Source: Streptomyces varsoviensis
GTDB taxonomy: Bacteria; Actinomycetota; Actinomycetes; Streptomycetales; Streptomycetaceae
Reading direction: 5' to 3'
Length of the DNA stretch: 64,000 nucleotides
NCBI RefSeq assembly: GCF_000718635.1
Contig: NZ_JOBF01000003.1
Location: 186,001 to 250,000 of the forward strand
This document shows, piece by piece, positions 41,647-49,571 of the stretch. The notes below the pieces were generated by a model. The model was given only the letters and a program-made list of their open reading frames with translations, searched no databases and was not told the DNA's origin. The first letter of the stretch is position 1; the number at the start of each line of letters is the position of its first letter. The translations under genes were made by a program, and so were the position numbers.

Positions 41647-43107
41647 ATGCCCCGCCGCCATATGCATGTGACCGAGACGGACGGCGCCCCGCTGCGGGCC
41701 GCGCTGCGCGAGTTGCGCGCGAAGATGGAGCTGCCGGAGGCGTTCGAGCCGGCCGTGCTCGACGAGGCCGAGCGGGCCGCCAAGAGCCCCCGCCTGCCCG
41801 AGCACGACGCCAGGGATCTGCCGCTGTTCACCGTCGACCCGCCCGGCTCGATGGACCTCGATCAGGCCATGTTCCTGGCCCGCCGGAACGGCGGCGGCTA
41901 CCGCGTGCACTACGCCATCGCCGATGTCGCCGCGTTCGTCACCCCCGGCGGCGCCCTCGACGCCGAGGCCCACCGCCGCGTCATGACCCTCTACTTCCCC
42001 GACGAGCGCGTGCCCCTGCACCCCGCCGTGCTCGGCGAGGCCGCCGCCAGCCTGCTGCCCGACCAGGACCGGCCCGCGCTCCTGTGGCGGCTCGACCTCG
42101 ACCCGTCCGGCCAGGTCGTACGGACCGACGTGCGCCGCGCCCTCGTCCGCAGCCGCGCCAAGCTCGACTACGCGGCCGTACAGCGCGCCGTCGACTCCCG
42201 TACGGCTGAGGAACCGCTCGCCCTCCTCCGCGAGATCGGCCTGCTCCGCGAGGAGCTCGAACGCGACCGGGGCGGCATCTCCCTGCACGTCCCCGAGCAG
42301 GAGATCGTCGAGCAGGGCGCGCGCGGCGGGGGGTACGCCCTCGAATACCGCGCCCCGCTGCCCGCCGAAGGCTGGAACGCCCAGATCTCCCTGATGACCG
42401 GCATGGCCGCCGCCGACCTCATGCTGCGCACCGGCACCGGCATCCTGCGCACCCTCCCCGCCGCCCCCGAGAGCGCCGCCGCCCGGCTGCGCCACATCGC
42501 CCGCGCGCTCGGCGTCGACTGGCCCGAGGACATGCCGTACGCGCAGGTCATCCGCTCCCTCGACGCGCGCCGCGCCAACCATGCCGCCTTCCTCCAGGAG
42601 TGCACCGCCCTGCTGCGCGGCGCGGGCTACACCGCCTTCGACGGCGAGGCCCCGCTGCCCGCCGAGGCCGTGCACGCCGCCGTCGCCGCGCCGTACACGC
42701 ACTGCACCGCCCCGCTGCGCCGCCTCGTCGACCGCTACGCGGGCGAGGTGTGCCTGGCCGGGGCCGAGGGAGCCGAGCCGCCCGACTGGGCGCGCGAGGC
42801 GCTCGACGCGCTGCCGGGGGAGATGGACGGCGGCGCCCGCCGCGCCAACCAGGCCGAACGCGAGAGCGTGGACCTCGTGGAGGCGGCGTCGCTGCGCGGC
42901 CGGGTCGGCGAGATCTTCGACGCGTACGTGGTGGACGTACAGCCGAAGCGGCCCTCCTCCGGCACCGTGCACCTCTACGAACCGGCCGTCATCGGCCGCG
43001 TCGACGGCGCCCCGGACGCGCCCCCGCTCCCGCTCGGGCACCGGCTGCGGGTACGGCTGACGGAGGCGGAACCGGGGCGGCGGAAGGTGCGGTTCGCGCC
43101 GGTGTAG
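41647..43107 (+). CDS. RNB-domain 3'-5' exoribonuclease (RNase II/R-like)
   Basis: 486 aa. The RNB catalytic domain is clear: FTVDPPGSMDLDQAMFLARR with the conserved Asp series that binds magnesium, then VHYAIADVAAFV, LYFPDERVPLHPAVLGEAAA, SLMTGMAAADLML and APYTHCTAPLRRLVDRY. A short C-terminal beta segment replaces a full S1 domain, so it is smaller than RNase R of E. coli; this short form is the usual Streptomyces one. It should degrade single-stranded RNA from the 3' end. ATG at 41647 has no clear ribosome site. A TACGCT hexamer ends seven bases before the ATG, so a leaderless message is possible. Confidence 0.9.
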   Translation: MPRRHMHVTETDGAPLRAALRELRAKMELPEAFEPAVLDEAERAAKSPRLPEHDARDLPLFTVDPPGSMDLDQAMFLARRNGGGYRVHYAIADVAAFVTPGGALDAEAHRRVMTLYFPDERVPLHPAVLGEAAASLLPDQDRPALLWRLDLDPSGQVVRTDVRRALVRSRAKLDYAAVQRAVDSRTAEEPLALLREIGLLREELERDRGGISLHVPEQEIVEQGARGGGYALEYRAPLPAEGWNAQISLMTGMAAADLMLRTGTGILRTLPAAPESAAARLRHIARALGVDWPEDMPYAQVIRSLDARRANHAAFLQECTALLRGAGYTAFDGEAPLPAEAVHAAVAAPYTHCTAPLRRLVDRYAGEVCLAGAEGAEPPDWAREALDALPGEMDGGARRANQAERESVDLVEAASLRGRVGEIFDAYVVDVQPKRPSSGTVHLYEPAVIGRVDGAPDAPPLPLGHRLRVRLTEAEPGRRKVRFAPV

Positions 43108-43120
43108 TCCGCCGTGCTGG

Positions 43121-43729
43121 TCAGGCCGGTTCCTGCGCCGCCGCCGGGAGCAGCGCCCGTACGGCCGTGACCAGCGCGGCCGGGTCGTCGGCGTGGCAGC
43201 GGATCGTACGGGCGTACCGCCGCGCGCCGAGGACCGTGCGGTAGCCGACCGGCTCGGTCAGCTCCACGGTGACGGAGGTCTGCCCGGCGACGGGCAGTTC
43301 CAGCACGTCGTCGGGGGCCTTGGCGGCGGGGAAGCGGATATCGCGGCGTACGGAGGCGATCAGCTCGGGCGCGATCCGCAGATCGAGCCGGGCGGTGGCC
43401 CGGACGCGCAGCCCGGCGGGGCCGACGGTGTGCGGGCGGGTGACGGCGGCGGCGTGCAGGCCGAACACGAACAGCACGGCGTACACGTCGATGACCAGCG
43501 TGATCAGGTGCGCCACGGGATGGCCGGAGAGCAGTACGGACATGCCGACCGTCTCCACGACGCTGACGAAGACGAGGGAGTACAGCATCGACGCCTGCGC
43601 ACGGGCGTAGCCGAACCCTTCGTCGCCGCCCCGTGTCCCGTCGCGCCGCCGCGCCGCCCACAGGGCGATGCTGACGGCGACGCGCCCTTCGTGCGCGGCC
43701 AGCAGGCGGAGCTTTCGCGGGGCGCTCAT
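43121..43729 (-). CDS. Membrane protein of unknown function, 202 aa
   Basis: Begins MSAPRKLRLLAAHEGRVAVS. Two strongly hydrophobic segments lie near 48-68 (LYSLVFVSVVETVGMSVLLS) and 73-93 (LITLVIDVYAVLFVFGLHAA). After them comes a cytoplasmic, beta-rich domain with LRVRATARLDLRIAPELIAS and VELTEPVGYRTVLGARRYAR, which resembles a PH-like fold. Its ATG overlaps the stop of the MerR regulator gene by four bases (ATGA), so the pair is co-translated and this protein is a likely target or partner of that regulator. The family is common in Streptomyces but has no assigned activity that I know. Confidence 0.8.
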   Translation of the reverse strand: MSAPRKLRLLAAHEGRVAVSIALWAARRRDGTRGGDEGFGYARAQASMLYSLVFVSVVETVGMSVLLSGHPVAHLITLVIDVYAVLFVFGLHAAAVTRPHTVGPAGLRVRATARLDLRIAPELIASVRRDIRFPAAKAPDDVLELPVAGQTSVTVELTEPVGYRTVLGARRYARTIRCHADDPAALVTAVRALLPAAAQEPA

Positions 43730-44565
43730 CGGGCGTCCCCGGATCGGGCGCCCCCGGATCGGGCGCGGTCGGAGCGGGCGCGGTCGGTGAGGAGCCGCAT
43801 CGCGCCGCGGACGGCGGCGGCCTGGGCGGGGGCGAAGTCGGAGAAGAGCACGTTCACGAAGCCGCCCTGTGCTTGCTCGCTCACCTCGTGATCGGCGGCG
43901 AGCTCCGCCGCCACGCCGGGCGGCAGGCAGTCGGCGAGCAGTCCGGCGGCTTCGTCGACGCGGGGGTCGTCGGGGTCGGCGTCCGCGAGGGCGTCGAGGA
44001 GCGCGTACACCTCGTACGCGCGCTCCATGGCCCCCGGTTCGGCGGCCGAGGAGCGCAGCAGCGCCATGAGCCGTTCGCGGTCCTCGGGCGCGGCGGCGGT
44101 CTCCAGGAGGGCCAGCAGCTCCCGTTCCTTGGCGGCCGCGGCGGGTTCGGGGCCGGGGCGCGCGGCGCCGACGCGCGCCATCTCGGCGTAGAGCGCGGCG
44201 AGTTCGGCGGAGACCGGCCCTTCGGCGGTCAGCGTGCCCTCGTCGGCCTGGCGCAGCAGGGCCGCCACCCGGGCCCGCCGCTCGCGGACCGCGGCCTCCT
44301 GGCGGGCCAGGTCGGCGTCCAGCTCGCCCAGCACCTCGCGCAGCTCCCGCCCTGAATCGTCGGCGAGCACGTCCCGTACCTCGTCCAGGCTCAGCCCCAG
44401 ATCGGTCAGGCGGCGTACGCGCGTCAGCGCCACGGCGTCCCGCAGCCCGTACGCCCGGTAGCCGTTCGCGAGCCGCGGCGGCTCCGGGAGCAGTCCGAGG
44501 TGGTGGTAGTGGCGTACGGTCCGGGGGCTGACGGCCGCCAGGGCGGCGAGCTCTCCGATTCTCAT
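43726..44565 (-). CDS. MerR-family transcriptional regulator
   Basis: 279 aa. The N-terminal winged helix is typical: MRIGELAALAAVSPRTVRHY, HHLGLLPEPPRLANGYRAYG, then VRRLTDLGLSLDEVRDVLAD. A coiled coil follows (about 78-112), then an Ala/Leu/Glu-rich effector or dimer domain without the Cys residues of metal sensors. The C-terminus ends in short repeats (DRARSDRARSGGARSGDAR). The promoter has the 19-bp spacer characteristic of MerR targets and an inverted repeat, so it probably controls itself and the coupled membrane protein gene. With only six bases between the -10 box and the ATG, the message is probably leaderless. Confidence 0.92.
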   Translation of the reverse strand: MRIGELAALAAVSPRTVRHYHHLGLLPEPPRLANGYRAYGLRDAVALTRVRRLTDLGLSLDEVRDVLADDSGRELREVLGELDADLARQEAAVRERRARVAALLRQADEGTLTAEGPVSAELAALYAEMARVGAARPGPEPAAAAKERELLALLETAAAPEDRERLMALLRSSAAEPGAMERAYEVYALLDALADADPDDPRVDEAAGLLADCLPPGVAAELAADHEVSEQAQGGFVNVLFSDFAPAQAAAVRGAMRLLTDRARSDRARSGGARSGDAR

Positions 44566-44571
44566 GGCACC

Positions 44572-44602
44572 AGTAGAAACGTTGACGTCGCGGCAAGGTC
44601 AA
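44572..44602 (-). promoter_or_regulatory. MerR-type promoter with 19-bp spacer and inverted-repeat operator
   Basis: On the minus strand TTGACC (44602-44597), a 19-bp spacer and TCTACT (44577-44572) lead into the regulator gene, whose ATG starts six bases later. The spacer carries the inverted repeat TTGAC-N11-GTCAA (44582-44602). MerR proteins untwist such over-long spacers to activate transcription. The site also lies just upstream of rnpB on the other strand. Confidence 0.65.
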
Positions 44603-44637
44603 GCGCCGCGGTGCGGGCCAGGTACCATGGTCGGCAC

Positions 44638-45060
44638 GGCGGACGAGCCGGCCGGGCGGCCGCGTGGGGGTCTTCGGACCCTCCCGAGGAACGTCCGGGC
44701 TCCACACGGCAGGGTGGTGGCTAACGGCCACCCGGGGTGACCCGCGGGACAGTGCCACAGAAAACAGACCGCCGGGGGCCGCGAGGCTTCCGGTAAGGGT
44801 GAAACGGTGGTGTAAGAGACCACCAGCCTCCGAGGCGACTCGGAGGGCTAGGTAAACCCCACCCGGAGCAAGGTCAAGAGGGGCCGTCATCTCTTCGGAG
44901 ACGGTGGCCCTGCGCGGACGTTCGAGGGCAGCCGGCCCGAGTCCGCGGGTAGACCGCATGAGTCTGTCGGCAACGGCAGACCTAGATGGATGGCCGCCTC
45001 CCCGAGGGCCGCGAGGTCCCCGGGAGACAGAACCCGGCGTACAGGCCGACTCGTCCGCCG
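44638..45060 (+). ncRNA. rnpB: RNase P RNA, bacterial type A
   Basis: The catalytic RNA of tRNA 5'-end processing. The 5' and 3' ends pair as helix P1 (GGCGGACGAG with CTCGTCCGCC). The universally conserved GAGGAACGTCCGGGCTCC segment lies near 44686-44703 and its 3' counterpart ACAGAACCCGGCGTACAGGC near 45027-45046. GTAAGGGTGAAACGGTGGTG-type and CTAGGTAAACCCCACC-type conserved blocks lie in between. Ends are placed at P1 and may be off by a few bases. TACCAT at 44623-44628 is a candidate -10 box. A hairpin terminator follows at 45073. Confidence 0.97.
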
Positions 45061-45072
45061 GTCATCTAGGGT

Positions 45073-45113
45073 AAGGCCCTCTGAACTGCTAAACGGCAGG
45101 TCAGAGGGCTTTT
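45073..45113 (+). terminator. Intrinsic terminator of rnpB
   Basis: GCCCTCTGAACTGC pairs with GGCAGGTCAGAGGGC around a short A-rich loop, with one bulge, and is followed by TTTT. It starts 13 bases after the end of the RNA. Confidence 0.85.
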
Positions 45114-45234
45114 CTGGCGTCCACCCAGTGTTGCCCTTTCGGGGTGATGGGGCCTGTTCGAGCCCACCCGCCAACGGAAGGCCGGGGGCGGGCCCGAGCC
45201 ACAACCGTGAGGGGCCGGCCGTGCGCCAACGGGA

Positions 45235-45311
45235 GGGGGCGGGCCGCGCCGGGGGCATCGCCGGGCGTAAAGCGAAGCAGCCCGGCGATGCCCCCGGCGC
45301 GGCCCGCCCCC
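45235..45311. repeat. Perfect 32-bp inverted repeat with 13-base spacer
   Basis: Arms 45235-45266 and 45280-45311 are exact reverse complements; the loop is GTAAAGCGAAGCA. The arms contain GGGGGCATCGCCGGGC and its complement. It lies in a region without genes, between the rnpB terminator and the 3' end of the RNase H gene. It may end transcription of the minus-strand RNase H operon, although no T-tract follows, or it may be the trace of a mobile palindromic element. Confidence 0.9.
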
Positions 45312-45350
45312 GAACCACGACGCACCCGCACCGCACCACGGGGCTGAGCC

Positions 45351-45522
45351 CACCGCAGGTGAAACGCGCACGCGCACCGCACCACCGGGCTAAGCCCACC
45401 GCAGGTGAGCACCGCACCACCGGCCGAAAAGCCCACCGCAGGTGAAGCCCACCGCAGGTGAAACGCCCACCCCAGGTGAAACGCCCACCCCAGGTGAAGG
45501 GGCCCAAGCTCACCGCAGGTGA
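45351..45522. repeat. Array of seven CACC-N3-GGTGA palindromes
   Basis: CACCGCAGGTGA occurs at 45351, 45397, 45434, 45450 and 45511, and CACCCCAGGTGA at 45468 and 45486. Spacing is 46, 37, 16, 18, 18 and 25 bp. Copies are joined by related GCACCGCACCACC and AAACGCCC segments. The last copy overlaps the stop codon of the RNase H gene. The rest of 45114-45509 holds the hairpin described separately and no gene. Confidence 0.85.
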
Positions 45523-46661
45523 CTGGTGTCGTTCAGGAGCCGCACCGACGCGTTTCCGTCCCCGTAATAAGCCACCGCCGACAACGAAGCCGCCGCCAGC
45601 TCCATCCGGAACATCGACTCCGGCGGCGCGCCCAGCGCGAGCCGGACCAGCGTCTTGGCCGGCGTGACGTGCGTGACCAGCAGGACCGTACCCCCCGCGT
45701 ACCGGGCGATGAGTTCGTCGCGCGCGAGCGCGACGCGACGAGCGACGGCGGCGAAACTCTCGCCACCCCCCGTGGGAGCGGCATCGGCATCGGCGGAGGC
45801 GAGCCACGCGTCAAGGTCCGCCCGGTGCCGCTCGCGCACCTCGGCGAAGGTCAGCCCCTCCCAGGCCCCGAAGTCGGTCTCGCGGAGCCCGTCGTCGACG
45901 CGGACGTCGAGGCCGAGCCGGGCGGCGATCGTCTCGGCGGTCTGCCGGCAGCGCCGCAGGGGCGAGCTGACGACGGCCTGCACGCTGCCGCGCGCGGCGA
46001 GCGCGGCGGCGGTGGCCGCGGCCTGCCGGTGGCCCGCGGCGGAGAGTTCGGGGTCGGCGCCGCCGCTGCCGGAGAAGCGCTTCTGCGGGGTGAGGGCGGT
46101 CTCGCCGTGCCGGAGGAGTACGAACGTGGTGGGCGACCCGAGGTCGGCGGGTACGGCCGTGGGCTCGGCGCCGTCCTCGTCAAGGGGAGCGAGGGGCTCG
46201 GCAGCGGAGCCCAACGCCGCCGAGGAACGATCCGCGCTCCACCGCCGCCCGGCCTTGCCGGCATCCATGGCCTCGTTGGCGAGCCGGTCCGCGTGCTTGT
46301 TCTGCTCGCGGGGGATCCACTCGTAGGTGACCCGCGACGGCGGGAAGACCGCCCTGGCCTCGGCGGCGAGCGGTCGCATGCCGGGGTGTTTGATCTGCCA
46401 GCGGCCGGACATCTGCTCGACGACGAGCTTGGAGTCCATGCGGACGACGACGGTGGCCTCCGGGTCGAGGGCCTTGGCGGCCCGGAGCCCGGCGATGAGG
46501 CCCTGGTACTCGGCGACGTTGTTGGTGGCCACGCCGATGTACTCGGCGGTCTCGGCGAGCGCTTCGCCCGTGGCCGGGTCGAGGACCACGGCGCCGTAGC
46601 CCGCGGGCCCCGGGTTGCCCCGGGACCCGCCGTCGGCCTCGACGATGAGGCGATGCGCCAC
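45510..46661 (-). CDS. Bifunctional RNase HI / acid phosphatase-like protein (Rv2228c type)
   Basis: 383 aa. The N-terminal RNase HI domain (about 1-135) has EADGGSRGNPGPAGYGAVV, NNVAEYQGLIAGLRAAK, VVRMDSKLVVEQMSG and NKHADRLANEAM, supplying the Asp/Glu metal ligands. A linker leads to a histidine phosphatase domain with LLRHGETALTPQKRFSGSG, SSPLRRCRQTAETIAARLGL and VLLVTHVTPAK. The same fusion in Mycobacterium (Rv2228c) has RNase H activity and CobC-like phosphatase activity; the linkage is typical of actinobacteria. It should remove RNA from RNA-DNA hybrids; the phosphatase substrate is uncertain (alpha-ribazole phosphate is the usual suggestion). The GTG start abuts the TAA of the upstream zinc-ribbon gene, so the two are coupled. 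Confidence 0.94.
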   Translation of the reverse strand: MAHRLIVEADGGSRGNPGPAGYGAVVLDPATGEALAETAEYIGVATNNVAEYQGLIAGLRAAKALDPEATVVVRMDSKLVVEQMSGRWQIKHPGMRPLAAEARAVFPPSRVTYEWIPREQNKHADRLANEAMDAGKAGRRWSADRSSAALGSAAEPLAPLDEDGAEPTAVPADLGSPTTFVLLRHGETALTPQKRFSGSGGADPELSAAGHRQAAATAAALAARGSVQAVVSSPLRRCRQTAETIAARLGLDVRVDDGLRETDFGAWEGLTFAEVRERHRADLDAWLASADADAAPTGGGESFAAVARRVALARDELIARYAGGTVLLVTHVTPAKTLVRLALGAPPESMFRMELAAASLSAVAYYGDGNASVRLLNDTSHLR

Positions 46662-47405
46662 TTACAGCCCCGAGTCGGCGGTGCGGACGAGGATGCGGCG
46701 GCAGTTCTCGCACCGTACGACCTCGTCGGGGGCGGCGGCCCGTACGTCGTTCAGCTCGGTGATGTTGAGCTCCAGGCGGCAGCCCTCGCAGCGGCGCTGG
46801 AAGAGCTTGGCCGCGCCGACGCCGCCCTGCTGGGCGCGCAGCTTGTCGTAGAGCTTCAGCAGGTCGGCGGGGACGGAGGCGGCGACGACCTCGCGCTCCT
46901 TGGTGACGGTGGCGACCTCGCCGTCGATCTCCTCGAAGGCGGCGTCCCGGCGCGCGGTGGCGTCGTCGACCTTGGCCTGTACGGACTCCACGCGCGCCGT
47001 CAGCTCGCCGACCCGCTCCTGCGCGGACTCGCGGCGCTCCATGACCTCCAGGACCACGTCCTCCAGGTCGCCCTGGCGCTTGGCGAGGGAGACGATCTCG
47101 CGCTGGAGGTTCTCCAGGTCCTTCGGCGAGGTGATGGCGCCGGAGTCGAGGCGCTGCTGGTCGCGGGCGGCGCGCTGGCGCACCTGGTCCACGTCCTGCT
47201 CGGCCTTGGTCTGCTCGCGGTCGGTGTCGCTCTCCTCGGTCTGCGCGGCGACGAGGAGGTCCCGGTGCTGGGCGAGGTCGCCCTCAAGGGCCTGGATCTC
47301 GGCGTGCTCGGGCAGCGACTTGCGCTTGTGCGCGAGCTGCGAGAGGCGGAGGTCGAGGGCCTGGACGTCGAGGAGGCGGATCTGGTCGGCGGGCGCGGCG
47401 TTCAG
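46662..47405 (-). CDS. Coiled-coil protein with C4 zinc ribbon, probable CTG start
   Basis: 247 aa. The reading frame begins at a CTG (47405), six bases after AGGAG, and gives (M)NAAPADQIRLLDVQALDL, then SQLAHKRKSLPEHAEI. The first ATG-like alternative is 71 codons inside and would cut the coiled coil, so the CTG is the better start. Residues about 30-175 form a long antiparallel coiled coil rich in Glu, Arg and Ala. The C-terminus carries the CxxC pairs RRCEGCRLELN and VRCENCRRILV, a zinc ribbon. It is the conserved partner of the RNase H/phosphatase fusion and the Nif3 protein in actinobacteria; a nucleic-acid-related role is likely but unproved. Confidence 0.9.
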   Translation of the reverse strand: MNAAPADQIRLLDVQALDLRLSQLAHKRKSLPEHAEIQALEGDLAQHRDLLVAAQTEESDTDREQTKAEQDVDQVRQRAARDQQRLDSGAITSPKDLENLQREIVSLAKRQGDLEDVVLEVMERRESAQERVGELTARVESVQAKVDDATARRDAAFEEIDGEVATVTKEREVVAASVPADLLKLYDKLRAQQGGVGAAKLFQRRCEGCRLELNITELNDVRAAAPDEVVRCENCRRILVRTADSGL

Positions 47406-47418
47406 TGGAAGCTCCTGG

Positions 47419-48258
47419 TTATTCGGTGGGTGGGGTGGACGCCGCGTGGGCGGTCCAAGGGTCGGTGACCGTGCGGGAGACGTGGGTGCGCAGGTCCCAG
47501 CCGTGGCGGTCGGAGGCCTCGTCGAGCTGGGCCGCGGCCTGTTCGGTCCAGGGCCACTCGGTGGCCCAGTGGGCGGCGTCGACCAGGACCAGCGGGCTGT
47601 GCTGCTGGGCCTCGGAGGCCGGGTGGTGGCGCAGGTCCGCGGTGACGTAGGCGTCGGCGCCGGCGGCCCGTACCTCGTCGAAGAGGGAGTCGCCGGAGCC
47701 GCCGCAGACGGCGACCGTACGGATGACGCGCTCCGGGTCGCCCGCGACGCGGATGCCCTGGGCGGTGCCGGGGAGCCGGGCGGCGGCGCGGGCGGCGAAC
47801 TCGCTCACGCTCTCGGGCCGGTCCAGTTCGCAGATCCGGCCGAGTCCGCGGCGGCCCGCGGGGTCGCTCGGGTCCGGCACGAGCGGCCGGGTGACCCGCA
47901 GGTCGAGGGCGCCGGCGAGGGCGTCGGAGACGCCGGGGTCGGCGCGGTCGGCGTTGGTGTGGGCCACGTGCAGGGCGATGTCGTTCTTGATGAGCGTGTG
48001 CACGACGCGCCCCTTGAACGTGTCCGCCGCCACCGTCGTCGTACCGCGCAGATAGAGCGGGTGGTGGGTGACCAGCAGGTTGGCGCCGAGCTTCACGGCC
48101 TCGTCGACGACTTCCTGTACGGGGTCGACGGCGAAGAGCACGCGGCTCACGGGGGCGTCGGGGTCGCCGCAGACCGTGCCGACGGCGTCCCACTGCTCGG
48201 CCCGCTCCGGGGGCCACAGGGCGTCGAGGGCGGCGAGGACTTCAGACAGTGCGGGCAC
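47419..48258 (-). CDS. Nif3-like dinuclear metal centre protein (GTP cyclohydrolase I type 2 homologue)
   Basis: 279 aa from the GTG at 48258 (sequence (M)PALSEVLAALDALWPPERA). Metal ligands of the Nif3 family are visible: LLVTHHPLYLRG, ALHVAHTNADRA and, near the C-terminus, DAAHWATEWPWTEQAA. WDAVGTVCGDP is the usual N-terminal signature. Family members form toroidal hexamers; their reaction is unsettled despite the GTP cyclohydrolase label. The gene lies 13 bp before the zinc-ribbon gene in the same operon. A GTG seven codons upstream (48279) is an alternative start; neither has an ideal ribosome site. Confidence 0.9.
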   Translation of the reverse strand: MPALSEVLAALDALWPPERAEQWDAVGTVCGDPDAPVSRVLFAVDPVQEVVDEAVKLGANLLVTHHPLYLRGTTTVAADTFKGRVVHTLIKNDIALHVAHTNADRADPGVSDALAGALDLRVTRPLVPDPSDPAGRRGLGRICELDRPESVSEFAARAAARLPGTAQGIRVAGDPERVIRTVAVCGGSGDSLFDEVRAAGADAYVTADLRHHPASEAQQHSPLVLVDAAHWATEWPWTEQAAAQLDEASDRHGWDLRTHVSRTVTDPWTAHAASTPPTE

Positions 48259-48313
48259 GGGTGGAAGGTTACCTCTCACCCGCGCCCGTATGCCCGGCCG
48301 TGCGGGCCCCGCT

Positions 48314-48398
48314 GCCGGAGCGGATCGTGCGCCGATGCGGATCGAGTGCCGGTGCGGATCGGGCGCCGGAGCGGATCGGGCGCCGGAGCGGATCGGGC
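48314..48398. repeat. Five tandem copies of a 17-bp unit
   Basis: Units close to GCCGGAGCGGATCGGGC start at 48314, 48331, 48348, 48365 and 48382; the last two are almost identical. The array fills most of the 144-bp gap between the siderophore-binding protein gene (whose stop follows at 48403) and the Nif3 gene, downstream of the former. Confidence 0.9.
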
Positions 48399-48402
48399 GG
48401 TC

Positions 48403-49443
48403 CTACTTGACCAGGTAGCCGCGGAGGTCGTCGAGGACGGAGTCGGCGGCGGTGACGCCGAGGCCCAGGAACCAGGTCTCGTCCTTGACGGTCTTCGCGT
48501 GCCCGTCCTTGACGGCCTTGAGGTTCTTCCACAGGGGGTTGCCCTGGGCCGCGTCCTGCTTGGTGGACTTGGGGTCGCCGTAGACGCCGGTGAAGATCCA
48601 GTCGGCGTCGGCCTTGTTGATGTTCTCCGGGCTGATCTCCACGGCGAGGTCGTTGACCTGCTGGTTCGCGGGGCGGGGCAGGCCGGCGTCCTTGAGGATG
48701 GTGCCGATGAACGACTGCTGCGCGTAGAGCCGCGTGAACTGCGGCATGTAGCGCAGCATGCTGATCGTCGGCTTCTTCGCGCCATTGGACCCGACGTCCT
48801 CGCCAAGCTTCTTGGCCTTGGCCTCGTAGGCGGCCAGGTTCTTCTTCGCGTCGGCGGTCTTGTCCAGGGCCGCGGCGTTGAGGAGGTAGTTCTCCTTCCA
48901 CGTGAAGCCGGGGCGGATGGAGAAGACGGTGGGGGCGATCTTCGAGAGGTCCTTGTAGTTCTTCTCCGCGCGCAGCTTGCTGCCGAGGATCAGGTCGGGG
49001 TGGAGCGCGTTGATGGCCTCAAGGTTGAGGTTGTTGATGGTGCCGATGTTCTTGGGGTCGCCGGCGTTCTTCTTGAGGTAGTCGGGGATGCCCTGGCTGC
49101 CCTCGGAGGGCGCGTAGCCGACCGGCCGCACGCCGAGCGAGACCACGTTGTCCAGTTCGCCGACATCGAGGACGACGACGCGCTTGGGCGCGGTCTTCAG
49201 ATCCGTCGAGCCGAGCGCGTGCTTGATGGTCCGCGGGAACTGGCCGGGCTTCGCGTCCGTGCCCATCTTCGCCGTCTGCTCGGCGGCCTTGCCGAAGTCC
49301 TTGCCGCCCTGGGCGACGGCCTTCGAGCCGTTGCCGCCGTCCTTGCCGCCCTTGCCGTCGTCGGAGGAGCCGCAGGCCGCGAGCGAGAGCGCGGCGACCG
49401 CGGAGAGGGCGACGGCGGCGGCGCCGCGGCGGCGTATGGGCAT
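48403..49443 (-). CDS. Iron-siderophore ABC transporter substrate-binding lipoprotein
   Basis: 346 aa. A lipoprotein signal peptide (RRR, hydrophobic core, lipobox LSLAAC with Cys24) is followed by a Gly/Asp/Lys-rich tether. The mature protein has the class III (FecB/BtuF-like) fold: PKRVVVLDVGELDNVVSLGV, RPVGYAP, LHPDLILGSKLRAEKNYKDL, KIAPTVFSI and a C-terminal GVTAADSVLDDL. It should bind a ferric siderophore at the outer face of the membrane. No permease or ATPase gene is adjacent, so it must use a transporter encoded elsewhere. ATG at 49443. A DmdR/IdeR-type iron box lies about 130 bp upstream, so it is probably repressed by iron. Confidence 0.93.
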   Translation of the reverse strand: MPIRRRGAAAVALSAVAALSLAACGSSDDGKGGKDGGNGSKAVAQGGKDFGKAAEQTAKMGTDAKPGQFPRTIKHALGSTDLKTAPKRVVVLDVGELDNVVSLGVRPVGYAPSEGSQGIPDYLKKNAGDPKNIGTINNLNLEAINALHPDLILGSKLRAEKNYKDLSKIAPTVFSIRPGFTWKENYLLNAAALDKTADAKKNLAAYEAKAKKLGEDVGSNGAKKPTISMLRYMPQFTRLYAQQSFIGTILKDAGLPRPANQQVNDLAVEISPENINKADADWIFTGVYGDPKSTKQDAAQGNPLWKNLKAVKDGHAKTVKDETWFLGLGVTAADSVLDDLRGYLVK

Positions 49444-49571
49444 GACGTGCTCCTGTACGGATGACGGATATGGATGGATGGCTGTGTTCCGGGCCGGTGG
49501 CTCCGAGCCGGGCCGTTCCGAATCGGCGGCTGTACGGTCCGGGGCCGGGGTCCGGGGCCCACCGCGCCTAC

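Noticed and set aside
43730..44959. A 612-codon minus-strand frame fusing the membrane protein gene to upstream sequence through the MerR gene and rnpB
   Set aside because: It only stays open because of GC-rich codons; the separate membrane protein gene (ATG 43729) and MerR gene account for the region.
45114..45510. Short ORFs on both strands between rnpB and the RNase H gene
   Set aside because: They are translations of the hairpin and palindrome array, with no ribosome sites or domains.
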